Numbered from the stretch's first letter, positions 48,481 through 58,850 are shown. The stretch is DNA of 64,000 nucleotides from JAXMBX01 sp046349635 (GCA_046349635.1 JAXMBX010000027.1:1-64000); one strand, 5' to 3'. The notes: a model not told the origin generated them from the letters alone. Program-made: numbers and translations.

Positions 48481-51400
48481 ATGGACCTGCGAGTTCGCAA
48501 CGGAGTGCAGCAAACTATGGCGTGGTCGTGGTGGAATCTGTTTCAGGGACTCACAGGCCGTCCAGCGAAAAATCTTCGACGCACCCGCAGAACGATTGGC
48601 CTGTCGAATATCGAAGCCCTGGAATCGAAGCAGTTGCTGACCGAGGTCTCTTTGCAGTCGGTCAGCCAGGGAATCTTCGGGCAGGATCCCGTGACCGGGG
48701 AATGGAACAGCGTTCGGTACGACGGAACGACCTACGTCACGGAAAACGTGGATACGATCAATGCCATCGGGCAATGGTCCGGGTCCATCGCGGCGGACCT
48801 GGATGGAAACGGCCTGAAAGAAGTCTACATCCGGAACACGCACACCGGGGATTGGTGGAAGATCGATCCCTCCGCAGGGCAAACGGCCGAAAGCTGGGTG
48901 ACGTTCTGGCCCACGTCGATGCAGATCCAGAAGATGCTCGTCGGAGATGTGACCGGTGACGGCCGGGATGACCTGGTGGTGTTCGACCAGACTGCCGCCT
49001 GGTCGATGCTCTCGTACACCGGATCGAAATACGTGACGACCTCCCTCTCCGTGTGGGGAAACGCCAGCCAGTGGAAAAGCGACAGCCTCGCGCTGGCGGA
49101 TATGAACGGGGATGGAACGAAGGAGATCGTCGGATTCAATGCCACGACCGGGGTGTGGTGGTCGCTGGCAAAAAGCGGCGGGATCTACGTCAGCCAGCCG
49201 ATGATGGGCTGGAATACCGCCAACACTTATGACCACTTCATGATCGGAGACATTAACGGCGACGGCCGGGATGACCTGGTCGCGCAGAACAACGTGGGAA
49301 ACTGGTGGGCCATCAGCCTGATCGGATCAACCTACACGGGTGTCTTCCTGCGAGGGTGGAACGTCGCGCCCAACTGGCAAAACTATGCGCTCGTGGACCT
49401 GGACGGCGACGGCTGGGATGAAGTGGTCGCCCAGGAGCGAACCACCGGAGTCTGGTGGGGCATTCTGCACACGTCGACGGGCTACGTGAACCAGAAACTC
49501 CTCACCTGGAGCACGCAAAACACATTTTCCTCACTCATGATCGGTGATGTGACGGGCGACGGCCGGGATGACCTGGTGCTGCAGAGCAACGTCGGAGGAT
49601 GGTGGGCCCTGTCCTGCAACGGAACCTACCAGAGCGTGTTCCTGGGGAACTGGAGTGTCACGACCCCCTGGAAATACGTCACGCTCGCGGACATCGGCGG
49701 GAATGGAATCAAAGAAATCGTGGGCTGGGATTCGGCGAGTGGCTACTGGTCGGGAATCTTCAAAGTCGGGACGAGTTACACCACGCGACAGCTCGGCTTC
49801 TGGGGAACGCAAGCGGGTTACGCGGACGTCTTATTCGGGAAGTTTTCCAGCCAGGCCGGGGACGGCGTTATTGGATGGAGTAACGATGGAGGCTGGTGGG
49901 CCACCACGCTGCAAATCTCAGGATCCAGGAACACTTACCTGGGGGCCATGGAACCGCGCGTCCATTTCACCTGGACGGGAAAAGGGGATCTGAATGGGGA
50001 CGGGTTGATGGACCTGATCGGGTACGATGCCTCCACCGGCAACTGGTGGGGAATCGTGCTGGAGACGACGGGACTCCACAACCGGTTTCTGGGGCACATT
50101 GACGCGAGTATCAACTGGCAGTTTGTGACGCTGGCGGACCTGGATGGGGATGGGCGCGTGGACATCGCCCAGTGGAATCCGCAGAGCGGAGCGTGGATCG
50201 GATTCCTCTCGAAAAGCGGATTCCGTACGCAGACACTGATGACGACCTGGAGTACTGCGAACAGTTACTCCCGATTCATGACCGCGGACCTGGATGGAGA
50301 TGGGGACACGGACCTGGTCGCGCAGAACAATACAGGGATGTGGTGGGCGGTGATGTCGACCGGAACGACATTCCGGTCTCAGCGGCTGATGGGGTGGGAT
50401 CCGGCGCTCAACTGGCAGGACGTCGGTGTCGCGGATCTGAGCGGAGACGGAAAAGCGGAGATCTTCGGTCGTTCGAAATTGACCGGAGACTGGTGGACCC
50501 TTTTTGGGACGGGAGCACCGCACGGAGCCAGAAGATCAGCACCTGGAATGCCGCGACGGTGTATAGCAACCTGATGGTCGGTGATGTGACCGGAGATGGG
50601 CGGGTTGATCTGGTCGAACGGGATATGTTCGGGAATTTCTGGGCGCTCAATTACAACGGGTCGACCTATCTGACGACGTTTTTGAGAGGCTGGAATACGA
50701 ATGTTGCGTGGAAGAATTTCGCGTTGGTCGATCTGAATGGGGATGGCGTTCAGGAAGTGGTGGGTTGCGACAGCACCACTCTGAACTGGTGGGGGATCTT
50801 CAAGAAGGGGAACGGTTACGTCAGCCAGTTGGTGATTAACGGAACTCAGAATATTTCGGCGAATGCGGTGACAGTCGCGGATCTGGATGGAGACGGGAAC
50901 CAGGAACTGATCGGATTCAACACAACTGCGAAACAGTACTGGGCGTTGAGTTTCGTAAACGACACCGCAACGGTCCAGACATTGGCGAGCGGCGTGAACT
51001 GGCAACGGCTGCAAGTGGGAAACATCCCCGGGACAACGGACGGGATGTTGCGACGTCAGATCCTGCAGGAGGTCCCTGACCTGAAGGGAGCATTGGCAAA
51101 TGGAAGCACCCTGCAGGCCGCCACATTGATCCTGCAGTGGGCGGCGGTAGCGGGTGATTTCGCGCTGAATGGGAATGTGCTGGCCCCGCTGGTGAACACG
51201 GTCTCGGAGCAGTACTACAACATCTTCCGACAAAACCTGGCGGGGATGTCGTGCGGGGGATATGCCGCGTTCTATTCCGGAGTGCTGCAATTGTTCGGAA
51301 TCGATTCGCTCAACGTAGGGGTCGGAAACCTCCCCTTGATCAGCCACACGACCGTCCTGATTCCGATCCAGGAAGCGGGGGTGTGGAAGTTTTACCTGCT

Positions 51401-51815
51401 CGATCCGACCTTCGGGGCCATGTTCGTCAATCTGGATACCGGGAAAACAGCCACATTCTTCGACCTGGTGGATGACCAGATCGCGGGGAAACTGAACAGG
51501 ATTTCAACGACACAATTCTCACTGGATGGTCGCGACTTCGTTTCCCCCACCGCAGTGAGCAGCGGCTCGGTCGTGCTGAAAGGGCAGAACTCCGCGAACT
51601 ACATTTATTCCTGGCCCGGGTACGGATTGAGTTCGTACATTCAGACGTATGTCAACGAAATGCAGGCGAGCGGATTCCAGACGGGGTTAACCGGGTTTGT
51701 ACAATTACTGATGAACCACGTCTACCTGGTGCAGGCGTATGGAGCGACCTCTGTGCCTGCGGCAAGCGTGTTCCTGAGCGAACTGTCGAAGCGCGGAATC
51801 GTCTACGGCTCGTGA
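48481..51815 (+). CDS. large FG-GAP/VCBS repeat surface protein with transglutaminase-like C-terminal domain, split by one missing T
   Basis: The restored protein has 1,111 residues. The N-terminus carries RRTRRTIGLSNIEALESKQLL, like the exported planctomycete proteins that begin with a basic run and an LExxxLL motif. From about residue 90 to 830 there are about 14 FG-GAP/VCBS-type Ca-binding repeats, each with a phrase such as GDVTGDGRDDLV or VDLDGDGWDEVV. The last 260 residues differ: SCGGYAAFYSGVLQLFG (Cys925), ISHTTVLIPI (His956) and YLLDPTFGAMF (Asp975) fit a transglutaminase/papain-like Cys-His-Asp triad. One T is missing in the TTTTT at 50501-50505; adding it restores WWTLFWDGSTARSQK. 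It is probably a cell-surface or secreted protein. The role of the C-terminal domain is unknown. Confidence 0.85.
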
Positions 51816-51827
51816 TTCCCCGGCAGA

Positions 51828-51870
51828 GGAGAACGACCGAAAGTCGAGAACGACCGGTGGAGGAGAACGA
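51828..51870 (+). repeat. three direct GAGAACGA repeats before crcB
   Basis: GGAGAACGACCG (51828-51839), GAGAACGACCG (51846-51856) and GGAGAACGA (51862-51870) repeat at 16-18-base spacing in the 61-base gap before crcB. The last copy contains the ribosome-binding site. Function unknown; it may be a regulatory site or chance duplication. Confidence 0.4.
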
Positions 51871-51876
51871 ACAGAG

Positions 51877-52251
51877 ATGACACGATTGATTGGGCTGTTC
51901 GTGGCGGGGGGAACTGGGGTGCTGGCCCGTTATGCCGTCACAGGTCTCGTGCAACGTTACTCCGGCAGCCAGTTGCCGATCGGAACGTTTGTCGAGAATG
52001 TCGCGGGCTGCGTCATTTTCGGATTCATCTGGTCCCTGGCCAATGACAGGATGCTGATCAATGCGGAACTGCGCACGATCCTGCTGACCGGGTTCGTGGG
52101 GGGATTCACCACATTCTCGACGTATGCGTTTGAGACGACCGGCCTGATGCGCGATGCGCAGTGGGGGCTGGCCGTGCTAAACGTAGCCGCTCACAATCTG
52201 ATCGGCCTGATGGGAGTGATTCTCGGAATGGCGCTCGGGAGGCTGGTGTGA
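51877..52251 (+). CDS. crcB: fluoride exporter CrcB (Fluc)
   Basis: Protein of 124 residues with four membrane helices. It contains GGTGVLARY, GTFVENVAGC (the conserved N of the pore) and the GFVGGFTTFSTYAFE signature with the aromatic/Thr filter. Fluc channels form dual-topology dimers and export F-. AGGAG lies 8-9 bases upstream. The stop overlaps the start of the DUF190 gene by one base, the standard crcB-DUF190 operon. No fluoride riboswitch was recognised upstream. Confidence 0.93.
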   Translation: MTRLIGLFVAGGTGVLARYAVTGLVQRYSGSQLPIGTFVENVAGCVIFGFIWSLANDRMLINAELRTILLTGFVGGFTTFSTYAFETTGLMRDAQWGLAVLNVAAHNLIGLMGVILGMALGRLV

Positions 52252-52613
52252 TGGATGCGAAACAGGAAATGCGGCGCGTACCGGAAGAAGCGGAGTTGCT
52301 CCGGATTTTCATTGGAGAGGTGGACAAGCATCAAGGGCGGCCGCTCTATGAAGTGATCGTCGAAGAGGCTCGCCGCCGCGGACTGGCAGGGGCGACAGTG
52401 CTGCGCGGGGCAGTGGGATTCGGCGCACACAGCCTGATCCACACGGCCAAAGTACTCCGTCTGTCGGAGGACTTGCCGCTCGTAATCGAGATCGTCGACA
52501 AGCCGGAACGGATCGAGGCCTTTCTGCCGGACCTGGACCAACTCATGGACGAGGGTCTCGTCACGCTCGAAAAAGTAAAAGTCCTGATCTATCGCCACAG
52601 CGAGAAGAAATAG
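52251..52613 (+). CDS. DUF190 protein, CrcB partner
   Basis: Protein of 120 residues. The segments ELLRIFIGEVDKHQGRPLYEVIVEEARRRGLAGATVLRGAVGFG and DLPLVIEIVDKPERIEAFLPDLDQLMDEGLVTLEKV define DUF190, a ferredoxin-like/PII-like fold. Family members usually sit next to crcB, as here with a one-base overlap (TGATG), and are thought to affect fluoride resistance. The ATG at 52251 is the only start that fits the context. Confidence 0.9.
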   Translation: MDAKQEMRRVPEEAELLRIFIGEVDKHQGRPLYEVIVEEARRRGLAGATVLRGAVGFGAHSLIHTAKVLRLSEDLPLVIEIVDKPERIEAFLPDLDQLMDEGLVTLEKVKVLIYRHSEKK

Positions 52614-52647
52614 CAACGGTCAAAGCCGCCCGAGAACCGCCCGATGA

Positions 52648-52866
52648 TTAAGGAGCCGACGGGGAACCGTTTTTCCCGGACGCGCGGAGCTGGTCCAGAG
52701 AGACGAACGGTTTGACCTGCGGCCCGCCCGAACTGGCAGGGGAGGCTGAAGGGCAATCATGGCAGCCGGGTTTTCCCGCACCGGACCACCAGCGCCGGAT
52801 TCGCGAGCCGATCGAGAAGATCGCCCAGCCGATCGCCGCCAACACAATGATCCATTGCCAGTCCAT
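52648..52866 (-). CDS. FeoB-associated Cys-rich membrane protein
   Basis: Protein of 72 residues. An N-terminal membrane helix (WQWIIVLAAIGWAIFSIG) is followed by a basic turn and GAGKPGCHDCPS, a CxxC pair typical of the FeoB-associated Cys-rich family (often listed as FeoB-associated proteins in firmicutes and others). It starts 15 bases after feoB on the same strand, so it belongs to the feo operon. Suggested role: accessory of ferrous iron uptake at the inner membrane. Confidence 0.8.
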   Translation of the reverse strand: MDWQWIIVLAAIGWAIFSIGSRIRRWWSGAGKPGCHDCPSASPASSGGPQVKPFVSLDQLRASGKNGSPSAP

Positions 52867-52881
52867 GTTGTTTCTTCCGGA

Positions 52882-55137
52882 TCAGGTCATGAACAGGTTA
52901 CCCACTCGGAAGGCGATCCAGGCTCCCAGGTAAGCCAGGATGGTCATATACGCAAACGTGAACAACGCCCAGCCCCAATGCCCCGTTTCACGGCGGATCA
53001 CCACCAGGGTCGAGGCGCATTGCGCACAAAGGGCGAAAAAGACCATGATCGACAACGCAACCGGCCACGTAAAGACCGGCGTACCGTCCGGATGACGGGC
53101 TTCCGCTAAAACCTCTCTCAAACCGTCACTTTCCTCATCCACCTCTCCCCCCAGGCTGTAGATCGTCCCCAGCGTCGCAATGATCACTTCCCGGGCGGGG
53201 AAAGAGGCCAACACTCCCACCCCGATCTTCCAGTCCCAACCCAACGGCTTCACAACCGGTTCGAGAGACCGGCCGAATCGCCCCAGGTAACTGGTCCGGA
53301 GGAGTTCCGCATTGAGAGCATTCAGCTCCGTCTGCAAAGTCTCCTGCTCGCTTTCGGAGGCTTTTTCCAGCTTCGCCTGCAATTGTTCCGCGGGACGGTG
53401 ATCACCGGGAAAGTACCCTGCGGCCCAGATCAGGATACTCGTCGCGAGGATCAATGTCCCGGCCCGCGTGACGAACGCTTTCACCTGCTCGTAAACCCGG
53501 TGAAAGACGATCCAGACAGAAGGCCACTTATATCCCGGGAGCTCCATGACAAACGGGGGAGTCTCCCCCCGGAAGAAGGTCTTCTTCAGACCCCACGCCA
53601 CCGGGATCGCCACGAGCGCGCCAAGAAATGTCATCGCGAACAGGACCATCCCCCGCAAGGTCAACCAGCCATTCAGCCACGCGACGGACGGGATAAAGGC
53701 CCCGATCATCAGGACGTAGACCGGCAAGCGCGCGGAGCAACTCATCAAAGGGGCAATCAGAATCGTCACCATGCGGTCGCGGCGATTCTCGATCACGCGG
53801 GTCGCCATCACGCCCGGAATCGCACAGGCGAAGGAGGACATCAGCGGGACAAACGATTTCCCGCTCAAGCCAATGCGGGTCATCAGTTTGTCCATCAGAA
53901 ACGCCGCCCGGGCGAGATAGCCACAATCCTCCAGGATCGCGATGAACAGGAACAGGATCGCAATCTGGGGAACGAAGACCAGCACGCCTCCCACGCCCGC
54001 AATGACTCCATCCGTCACCAGGCTGCGCAACACTCCGGCGGGCAGGGCCGAGGAGACCCATCCGGCGACCATGCCGATCGCTTTTTCGATTCCGTCCTGC
54101 AGAGGCGCCGCCCAACTGAAAATGGACTGGAACACCAGGAACATCAGAATCAGGAACACTCCCGAGCCGAACCAGCGATGGGTCAACCAGCGGTCGATCC
54201 GATCGCTGGCGGTAACGGGTCTGGTTTCAGGCTGCTGCACCAAGCCGGTCACCATCTCGCGGACCCACGCGTAGCGAATCCGGGCCTCAATCATGGGAAT
54301 GCGACAACCGGCGGCCTTCATCCGCTCCCGGGATTCTGTCAGCCAGTTTTTCAGATCCTGCGTGTGTTGTTCATTGATGTGTGATTCCAGATACCCCCCG
54401 ACGTCCAGGAGCAGACGTTCCAGAAAGTAATCCGGAACATCCGTGACACCCCACTCCGCCAGTTTTTGCTTGAGGAGGACCGATTCCTGCTGGAATGACT
54501 CGGGGAATAGCACCCGATCGGGAGGTACGGCCAGCCCTGCGACTTCCTGCAACGTCTTGTTGAGTTCGGCGATCCCCTGCTGCTTGTGGGCGCTCGTCGT
54601 GACAATGCGGAGACCGAGGCGCTGCTCCAGCCCGGCAACGTCGATCCGGATCCCCCGCTCCAAGGCGACGTCCCACATATTCAGCACGAGAATCGTCGGC
54701 AGACGGAGATCGAGCACCTGGCTCACCAGGTAGAGATTCCGTTCGAGGTTGGAGGCATCCAGGATACAGACCACCGCATCCGGTTTTTTCTCTCCGGTTT
54801 GCCGTCCCAGCAGGAGGTCCACAGCGACCATTTCGTCCCGGGAGCGCGGTGCCAGACTGTACGTGCCGGGGAGATCGACCAGTTCGATGGGGGTCGAGGA
54901 ATTGCGGAGGAGGGCGGTTTTTTTCTCGACCGTGACTCCGGGAAAGTTGCCGATGCGCGACTTGCCTCCCGAGAGAAGGTTGAAAATCGTGCTTTTCCCG
55001 GTATTCGGATTTCCAATCAATGCGACATGGAGAGTTCGCTTCTCAGTCGCTGCAGAGGCCGACATGGCAGACGTCTTTTCTCTTTCAAACCCCAAAATTG
55101 GAGAGATGCGTGAAGGAGCTTGTGGTTCCTCGGACAT
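52882..55137 (-). CDS. feoB: ferrous iron transporter FeoB
   Basis: Protein of 751 residues. The N-terminal G domain has LIGNPNTGKSTIFNLLSG (G1), VDLPGTYSL (G3), NMWD (G4) and a helical insertion; the C-terminal half is membrane embedded with GVLVFVPQIAILFLFIAILEDCGYLARAAFLMDKLM and PLMSSFACAIPGVMATRVI (the Gate motifs). It imports Fe2+ across the inner membrane. An ATG 24 codons later (55065) would also give a complete G domain; the first ATG is kept but is not certain. It lies 44 bases after a feoA gene and precedes the Cys-rich accessory gene. Confidence 0.95.
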   Translation of the reverse strand: MSEEPQAPSRISPILGFEREKTSAMSASAATEKRTLHVALIGNPNTGKSTIFNLLSGGKSRIGNFPGVTVEKKTALLRNSSTPIELVDLPGTYSLAPRSRDEMVAVDLLLGRQTGEKKPDAVVCILDASNLERNLYLVSQVLDLRLPTILVLNMWDVALERGIRIDVAGLEQRLGLRIVTTSAHKQQGIAELNKTLQEVAGLAVPPDRVLFPESFQQESVLLKQKLAEWGVTDVPDYFLERLLLDVGGYLESHINEQHTQDLKNWLTESRERMKAAGCRIPMIEARIRYAWVREMVTGLVQQPETRPVTASDRIDRWLTHRWFGSGVFLILMFLVFQSIFSWAAPLQDGIEKAIGMVAGWVSSALPAGVLRSLVTDGVIAGVGGVLVFVPQIAILFLFIAILEDCGYLARAAFLMDKLMTRIGLSGKSFVPLMSSFACAIPGVMATRVIENRRDRMVTILIAPLMSCSARLPVYVLMIGAFIPSVAWLNGWLTLRGMVLFAMTFLGALVAIPVAWGLKKTFFRGETPPFVMELPGYKWPSVWIVFHRVYEQVKAFVTRAGTLILATSILIWAAGYFPGDHRPAEQLQAKLEKASESEQETLQTELNALNAELLRTSYLGRFGRSLEPVVKPLGWDWKIGVGVLASFPAREVIIATLGTIYSLGGEVDEESDGLREVLAEARHPDGTPVFTWPVALSIMVFFALCAQCASTLVVIRRETGHWGWALFTFAYMTILAYLGAWIAFRVGNLFMT

Positions 55138-55181
55138 CCCCGTTACGACCTGCCGCCAAACCGCGGGTCAATGCAGCTCTT

Positions 55182-55442
55182 TTAGGAACGCGCTGGATCC
55201 GGTTCCAATTTGACCCGCCGTGCTTCGGCAATCCGCAACGACAGCCGATAGCCTCGGACGAGAAACTCCAAGGGATCTCCCAGCGGTGCCCGGCCGATCG
55301 CGTGGATTTCCTCCCCTTCTGTCAGCCCCATTTCCAGCAGTCGGACCGCTAACGCATCCTCCCCTTCGATCTCCCGAATCCGCCCCTTGGCTCCCTGGGG
55401 AAGTGCGTCCAGAGTGAATATCGCCGTCACAGTTCCCCTCAT
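55182..55442 (-). CDS. FeoA-type SH3-like protein (second copy)
   Basis: Protein of 86 residues with the FeoA core: LDALPQGAKGRIREIEGEDALAVRLLEMGLTEGEEIHAIGRAPLGDPLEFLVRGYRLSLRIAEARRVKL (one fold, SH3-like). FeoA is a small cytosolic partner that supports FeoB. It lies between the other feoA copy (8 bases upstream) and feoB. Confidence 0.88.
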   Translation of the reverse strand: MRGTVTAIFTLDALPQGAKGRIREIEGEDALAVRLLEMGLTEGEEIHAIGRAPLGDPLEFLVRGYRLSLRIAEARRVKLEPDPARS

Positions 55443-55450
55443 CTGGAGAT

Positions 55451-55690
55451 TCAGTCTCGAAACAATTCCACGAGAATGGACACATCTTCGTCCGTTCTTA
55501 ACGTCAGTCGCTGTTGATCGACTGCGACAATGCAGGGAGAGCCGGTCCGCAGCATCTGAATCTGGGCACCGTGGCGTAATCCCATTTCACACAACCGCTT
55601 AACGTATTCTTCCGACCCTTCGAGATCGCTGATTCGGCCCCGATCACCGGTCCGCAGCATACTCAGCGGGACGATTGTTTCCACGTTCAC
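55451..55690 (-). CDS. FeoA-type SH3-like protein (first copy)
   Basis: Protein of 79 residues: VPLSMLRTGDRGRISDLEGSEEYVKRLCEMGLRHGAQIQMLRTG, then SPCIVAVDQQRLTLR. It is the first gene of the feo operon and shares the fold, but not close sequence, with the second copy, so the two are old paralogues rather than a recent duplication. A dyad operator candidate lies 22 bases upstream of its start. Confidence 0.88.
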   Translation of the reverse strand: MNVETIVPLSMLRTGDRGRISDLEGSEEYVKRLCEMGLRHGAQIQMLRTGSPCIVAVDQQRLTLRTDEDVSILVELFRD

Positions 55691-55711
55691 GATTCCTCCA
55701 CCTCTTCAAAC

Positions 55712-55726
55712 TGAGACTGAATCTCA
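55712..55726 (-). promoter_or_regulatory. Fur-like dyad upstream of feoA
   Basis: TGAGA-ctgaa-TCTCA (TGAGA at 55712-55716, TCTCA at 55722-55726), a near-palindrome 22 bases before the first feoA start. TGAGA/TCTCA half-sites are similar to the ends of Fur-type iron boxes. A metal-responsive repressor is expected for a feo operon. This is inference from position and symmetry. Confidence 0.45.
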
Positions 55727-55926
55727 ATTCCATCTTCCGGATTGTACGACATTCGGAGATTCCCTGTCACCCCAGCCAACCAAAATAACCCCGATTTCAT
55801 CCGAAACAGGGACCGCAGCCGGATAAGTTGGCAGCCCCGGATCGGTGCGGTAGGCTTGCGGCTCGAAATCCACACGAATTTCCCGCCGCTCACCGCCAAA
55901 TCCCAATGACAGGAGCTTCCACGACC

Positions 55927-56915
55927 ATGCCCCGCGTTGCCTGTACCGCTTTGAATTCCGATCGCGGACCACATTTGAAAATGCTGTCGGACGCAGGTTT
56001 TGAAATCGTCCTTCCCCCGGCCGGCTTGAGCCTGTGGGTGGAAGACAACCTGATCGCGGCGCTGGAAGATTGCGAGGCCATCGTCGCGGGATCGGAACCA
56101 TATACTCCCCGCGTACTGGAAGCCTTGCCCAAACTCCGCGTGATCGCCCGCTGGGGGGTGGGCTTCGATGCCGTTCACCTGCCAACTGCCGATGCTCAGA
56201 AAATCGTCGTCGCCACCACGCCCGGTTGCAATCACCACGCCGTCGCGGAGCATGCCATCGCCCTCTTGATGGGTGTCGCCCGGGGATTCCCCCGCCTCGA
56301 CCAGCAGGTCCGCGCTGGCCGCTGGATGCGGGTCTCCACCCCGCGGGTCATGGGCAAGACCATCGGCCTGCTGGGACTGGGACGGATCGGCCAGGCAACC
56401 GCCACTCGCGCCATCGGGCTCGGAATGAAAGTGCTGGCCTACGATCCCTTCCCTCCGAAAGAATTCGTCGCACAACATCAGATCGAACTGGCAGACCTCG
56501 ATTCGGTTCTGTCTCGCAGCGAATACATCTCGCTCCACCTTCCCTGTACCGCTGAAACCAGGCACATCATCAACGCCAAGACAATCGCCAGAATGAAACC
56601 CGGCGCGCTGCTGATCAACACCGCGCGTGGCCCGCTGGTGAATGAAGTGGACCTGGTGGCCGCCTTGGAGTCCGGTCATCTGGGAGGAGCGGGGCTGGAC
56701 GTGTTCGAAGTTGAGCCGCTGCCGGTCGACAGCCCATTGTTGAAATTCGATAACGTGCTGGTCAGCGGACACGTCGCCGGGATGGACAACGAATCGGAAC
56801 GGGACACTGCGACCAAAGCCGCCCAGATCATCATTTCCCTCAAGCACGGCGAGATTGGCCCGAAGGCTGCGTGCAGAACCTCAAATCGCTGAAGCCCCAG
56901 GATTGGCGGTGGTGA
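55927..56915 (+). CDS. D-isomer 2-hydroxyacid dehydrogenase (SerA-like), 3' end shifted by one base
   Basis: Restored protein of 329 residues. The NAD-binding domain has TIGLLGLGRIGQATATRAIGLGMKVLAYDPF; the catalytic region shows HLPCTAETRHIIN, LINTARGPLVNEVDLV (Arg), DVFEVEPLP (Glu) and VLVSGHVAGMD (His). It resembles phosphoglycerate dehydrogenase and related enzymes. The uninterrupted frame stops at 56892 after CRTSNR; one missing T near 56855-56856 would give WPEGCVQNLKSL and the typical planctomycete end QDWRW with a stop at 56915. AGGAG precedes the ATG at 55927. Substrate could be 3-phosphoglycerate or another 2-hydroxyacid. Confidence 0.88.
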
Positions 56916-57010
56916 TCCGTCGGTAATTGGCCTGACTGGGTGGCGGGGGCGCACCGCGAAGCGGAAGCCCCCGGAACGACCTGCAACCTGCCGACACTAT
57001 TTGATCCGAT

Positions 57011-57042
57011 AAAAAAGGCCCGACATCTGTCAGGCCTTTTTT
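57011..57042. terminator. bidirectional terminator between convergent genes
   Basis: AAAAAAGGCC-cGACA pairs with TGTC-a-GGCCTTTTTT (one internal mismatch) around a two-base loop; both ends carry A or T runs, so it can stop transcription from the hydroxyacid dehydrogenase and from ilvB. Confidence 0.85.
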
Positions 57043-57064
57043 GTGTCTCGGAATATTCCGGCGA

Positions 57065-58850
57065 CTATTCGATGATGATGTCGCGGACGGTCTTGCCGCC
57101 GGGGATCATCGGCAGCACGTGCTCCTGATACGGGCAGACCGCTTCCAAGAGATACGGGCCATCGTGGGCCAGCATTTCCTTGACGGCCTCCGGGAACTGT
57201 TTCTTGCTCCGCACCTGGCGGGCCTTGATCCCGAAACCGGTCGCAATCCCGACGAAGTTCGGATACGTCTCGCCGATGTCCCCCGAACCTTTACCGACCG
57301 CTTCCGGGTGGTCGATGGGGCCGAGGTACGTGTGGGCACGGTTTCCTTCATGGAACCGGTCTTCCCACTGCACCACCATCCCCAGATGCTGGTTGTTCAA
57401 GAGCAGGATCTTGACCGGCAGTTTTTCGCAGTACAGCGTCGCCAGTTCCTGCACGTTCATCAGGAAAGAACCGTCCCCGTCGATATCGATGCACAATCGG
57501 CCCGGATGAGCCGCTTGTGCCCCCATCGCCGCGGGCAGGCCGAAGCCCATCGCCCCCAGGCCGGAACTGCTCATCCAGCGGTTCGGCTTGTCGAACTTGA
57601 AGAACTGGGCGCCGAACATCTGGTGCTGTCCACGCCGACCGCGACCAGCGGGTCCATGCTCTTCGACTGGTTGTAAACTTCCTCGACGGCGTACTGCGGC
57701 AGGATCAGGTCCCCCGCGTCCTTGTACGACATCGGATATTTCTTTTTCCACTGGGCGATCTGCGCGTGCCAGTCGTCCGTATCGGGAATGTCCTCTTCCG
57801 AGATCATCGCGTTGAGGGCCTGCAGCACCTCCTTGACGTTCCCGACGATCGGAATGTGGGCTTCCTTGTTCTTGTGGATTTCCGAGGGATCGACGTCCAC
57901 GTGAACGATCTTGCCGTGCTTGGCGAATTCGCTCAGTTTCCCGGTGACCCGATCGTCGAAGCGGACACCGAAGGCGAGCAGCAGATCCGCCTCATTCACG
58001 GCGTAGTTCGAGTACACGGTCCCGTGCATCCCCAGCATGTGCAGGGAGAGGGGATGCGTGCCGGGGAACGACCCGATCCCCATCAGGGTCGTCGCGACGG
58101 GAATCCCCGCTCGCTCCGCGAACTTCAGAAGTTCCTCGTGAGCACCGGCCTGAACCATGCCGCCGCCGACATACAGGATCGGTTTGCGCGAGCGACGCAA
58201 CGCCGCCAGCACCTGGCGAATCTGTTCGGGAGCGATCGTGCGGGACTTCACCGGACGATAGCCGGGAAGATTCATCGGCGGATCGTAGTCCGGAGTTTCC
58301 GACGTTTCGGTTAACTGCAGGTTCTTGGGGAAGTCGATCAGGACCGGACCGGGGCGGCCGGTCGTCGCCACGTAATACGCTTCCTTCACGACCCGCGGAA
58401 TGTCTTCAAATTTCGTGATCAGGTAGTGGTGCTTGGTGATCGCCCGACAGACTTCGACAATCGGGGTCTCCTGGAACGCATCCGTCCCGATCACGCTCTG
58501 CGCCACCTGACCGGTGATCGCGATGATCGGAATGGAGTCCATCTTGGCATCCGCCAGACCGGTCACCGGGTTCGTGGCACCGGGCCGCTCGTGGCCATGC
58601 ACAGACCGACTTTTCCTGACGTCCGGGCATACCCTTCCGCGGCGAATGTTCCCCCCTGCTCATGGCGGGGAAGAATCGTCCGGATGTCGTCGCGGCGCTT
58701 CGTGAGCGCCTGATGCAGGGGCATGCTCGCCCCACCCGGATAAGCGAAAATCGTATCCGCTCCCTGACGGATCAAGGCCTCCACCAGAATGTCGGCCCCG
58801 TTGATAGTCTGCTGAGCGGTCTTGGGTTCAACTTGCACGGACACGGTCAC
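57065..58850 (-). CDS. ilvB: acetolactate synthase large subunit, split by two missing bases
   Basis: Restored protein of 595 residues. The PYR domain has GADTIFAYPGGASMPLHQAL, RHEQGGTFAAEGYARTSGK (with the TPP Glu) and DSIPIIAITGQV; the middle domain has RKPILYVGGGMV; the C-terminal PP domain has SSSGLGAMGFGLPAAMGAQ and DIDGDGSFLMNVQELATL (Mg/TPP). It condenses two pyruvates, or pyruvate and 2-ketobutyrate, for branched-chain amino acids. One G is missing at 58580-58581 (should read SGPGATNPVTG) and another at 57630-57631 (should read VAVGVGQHQMFG). The regulatory subunit gene is not in the window. Start at 58850 fits the conserved N-terminal lysine-poor tail. Confidence 0.92.

Noticed and set aside
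47746..49236. A 496-residue minus-strand frame over the tRNA-binding and FG-GAP genes
   Set aside because: It crosses an intergenic region and the starts of two real genes on the opposite strand; no domain.
51816..51876. Possible fluoride riboswitch before crcB
   Set aside because: The gap is only 61 bases and lacks the conserved pseudoknot sequence; repeats were noted instead.
55687..56847. A 386-residue minus-strand frame opposite the hydroxyacid dehydrogenase
   Set aside because: Shadow of a clear dehydrogenase gene. Its last residues (SQFEEVEES) overlap the feoA start by chance.
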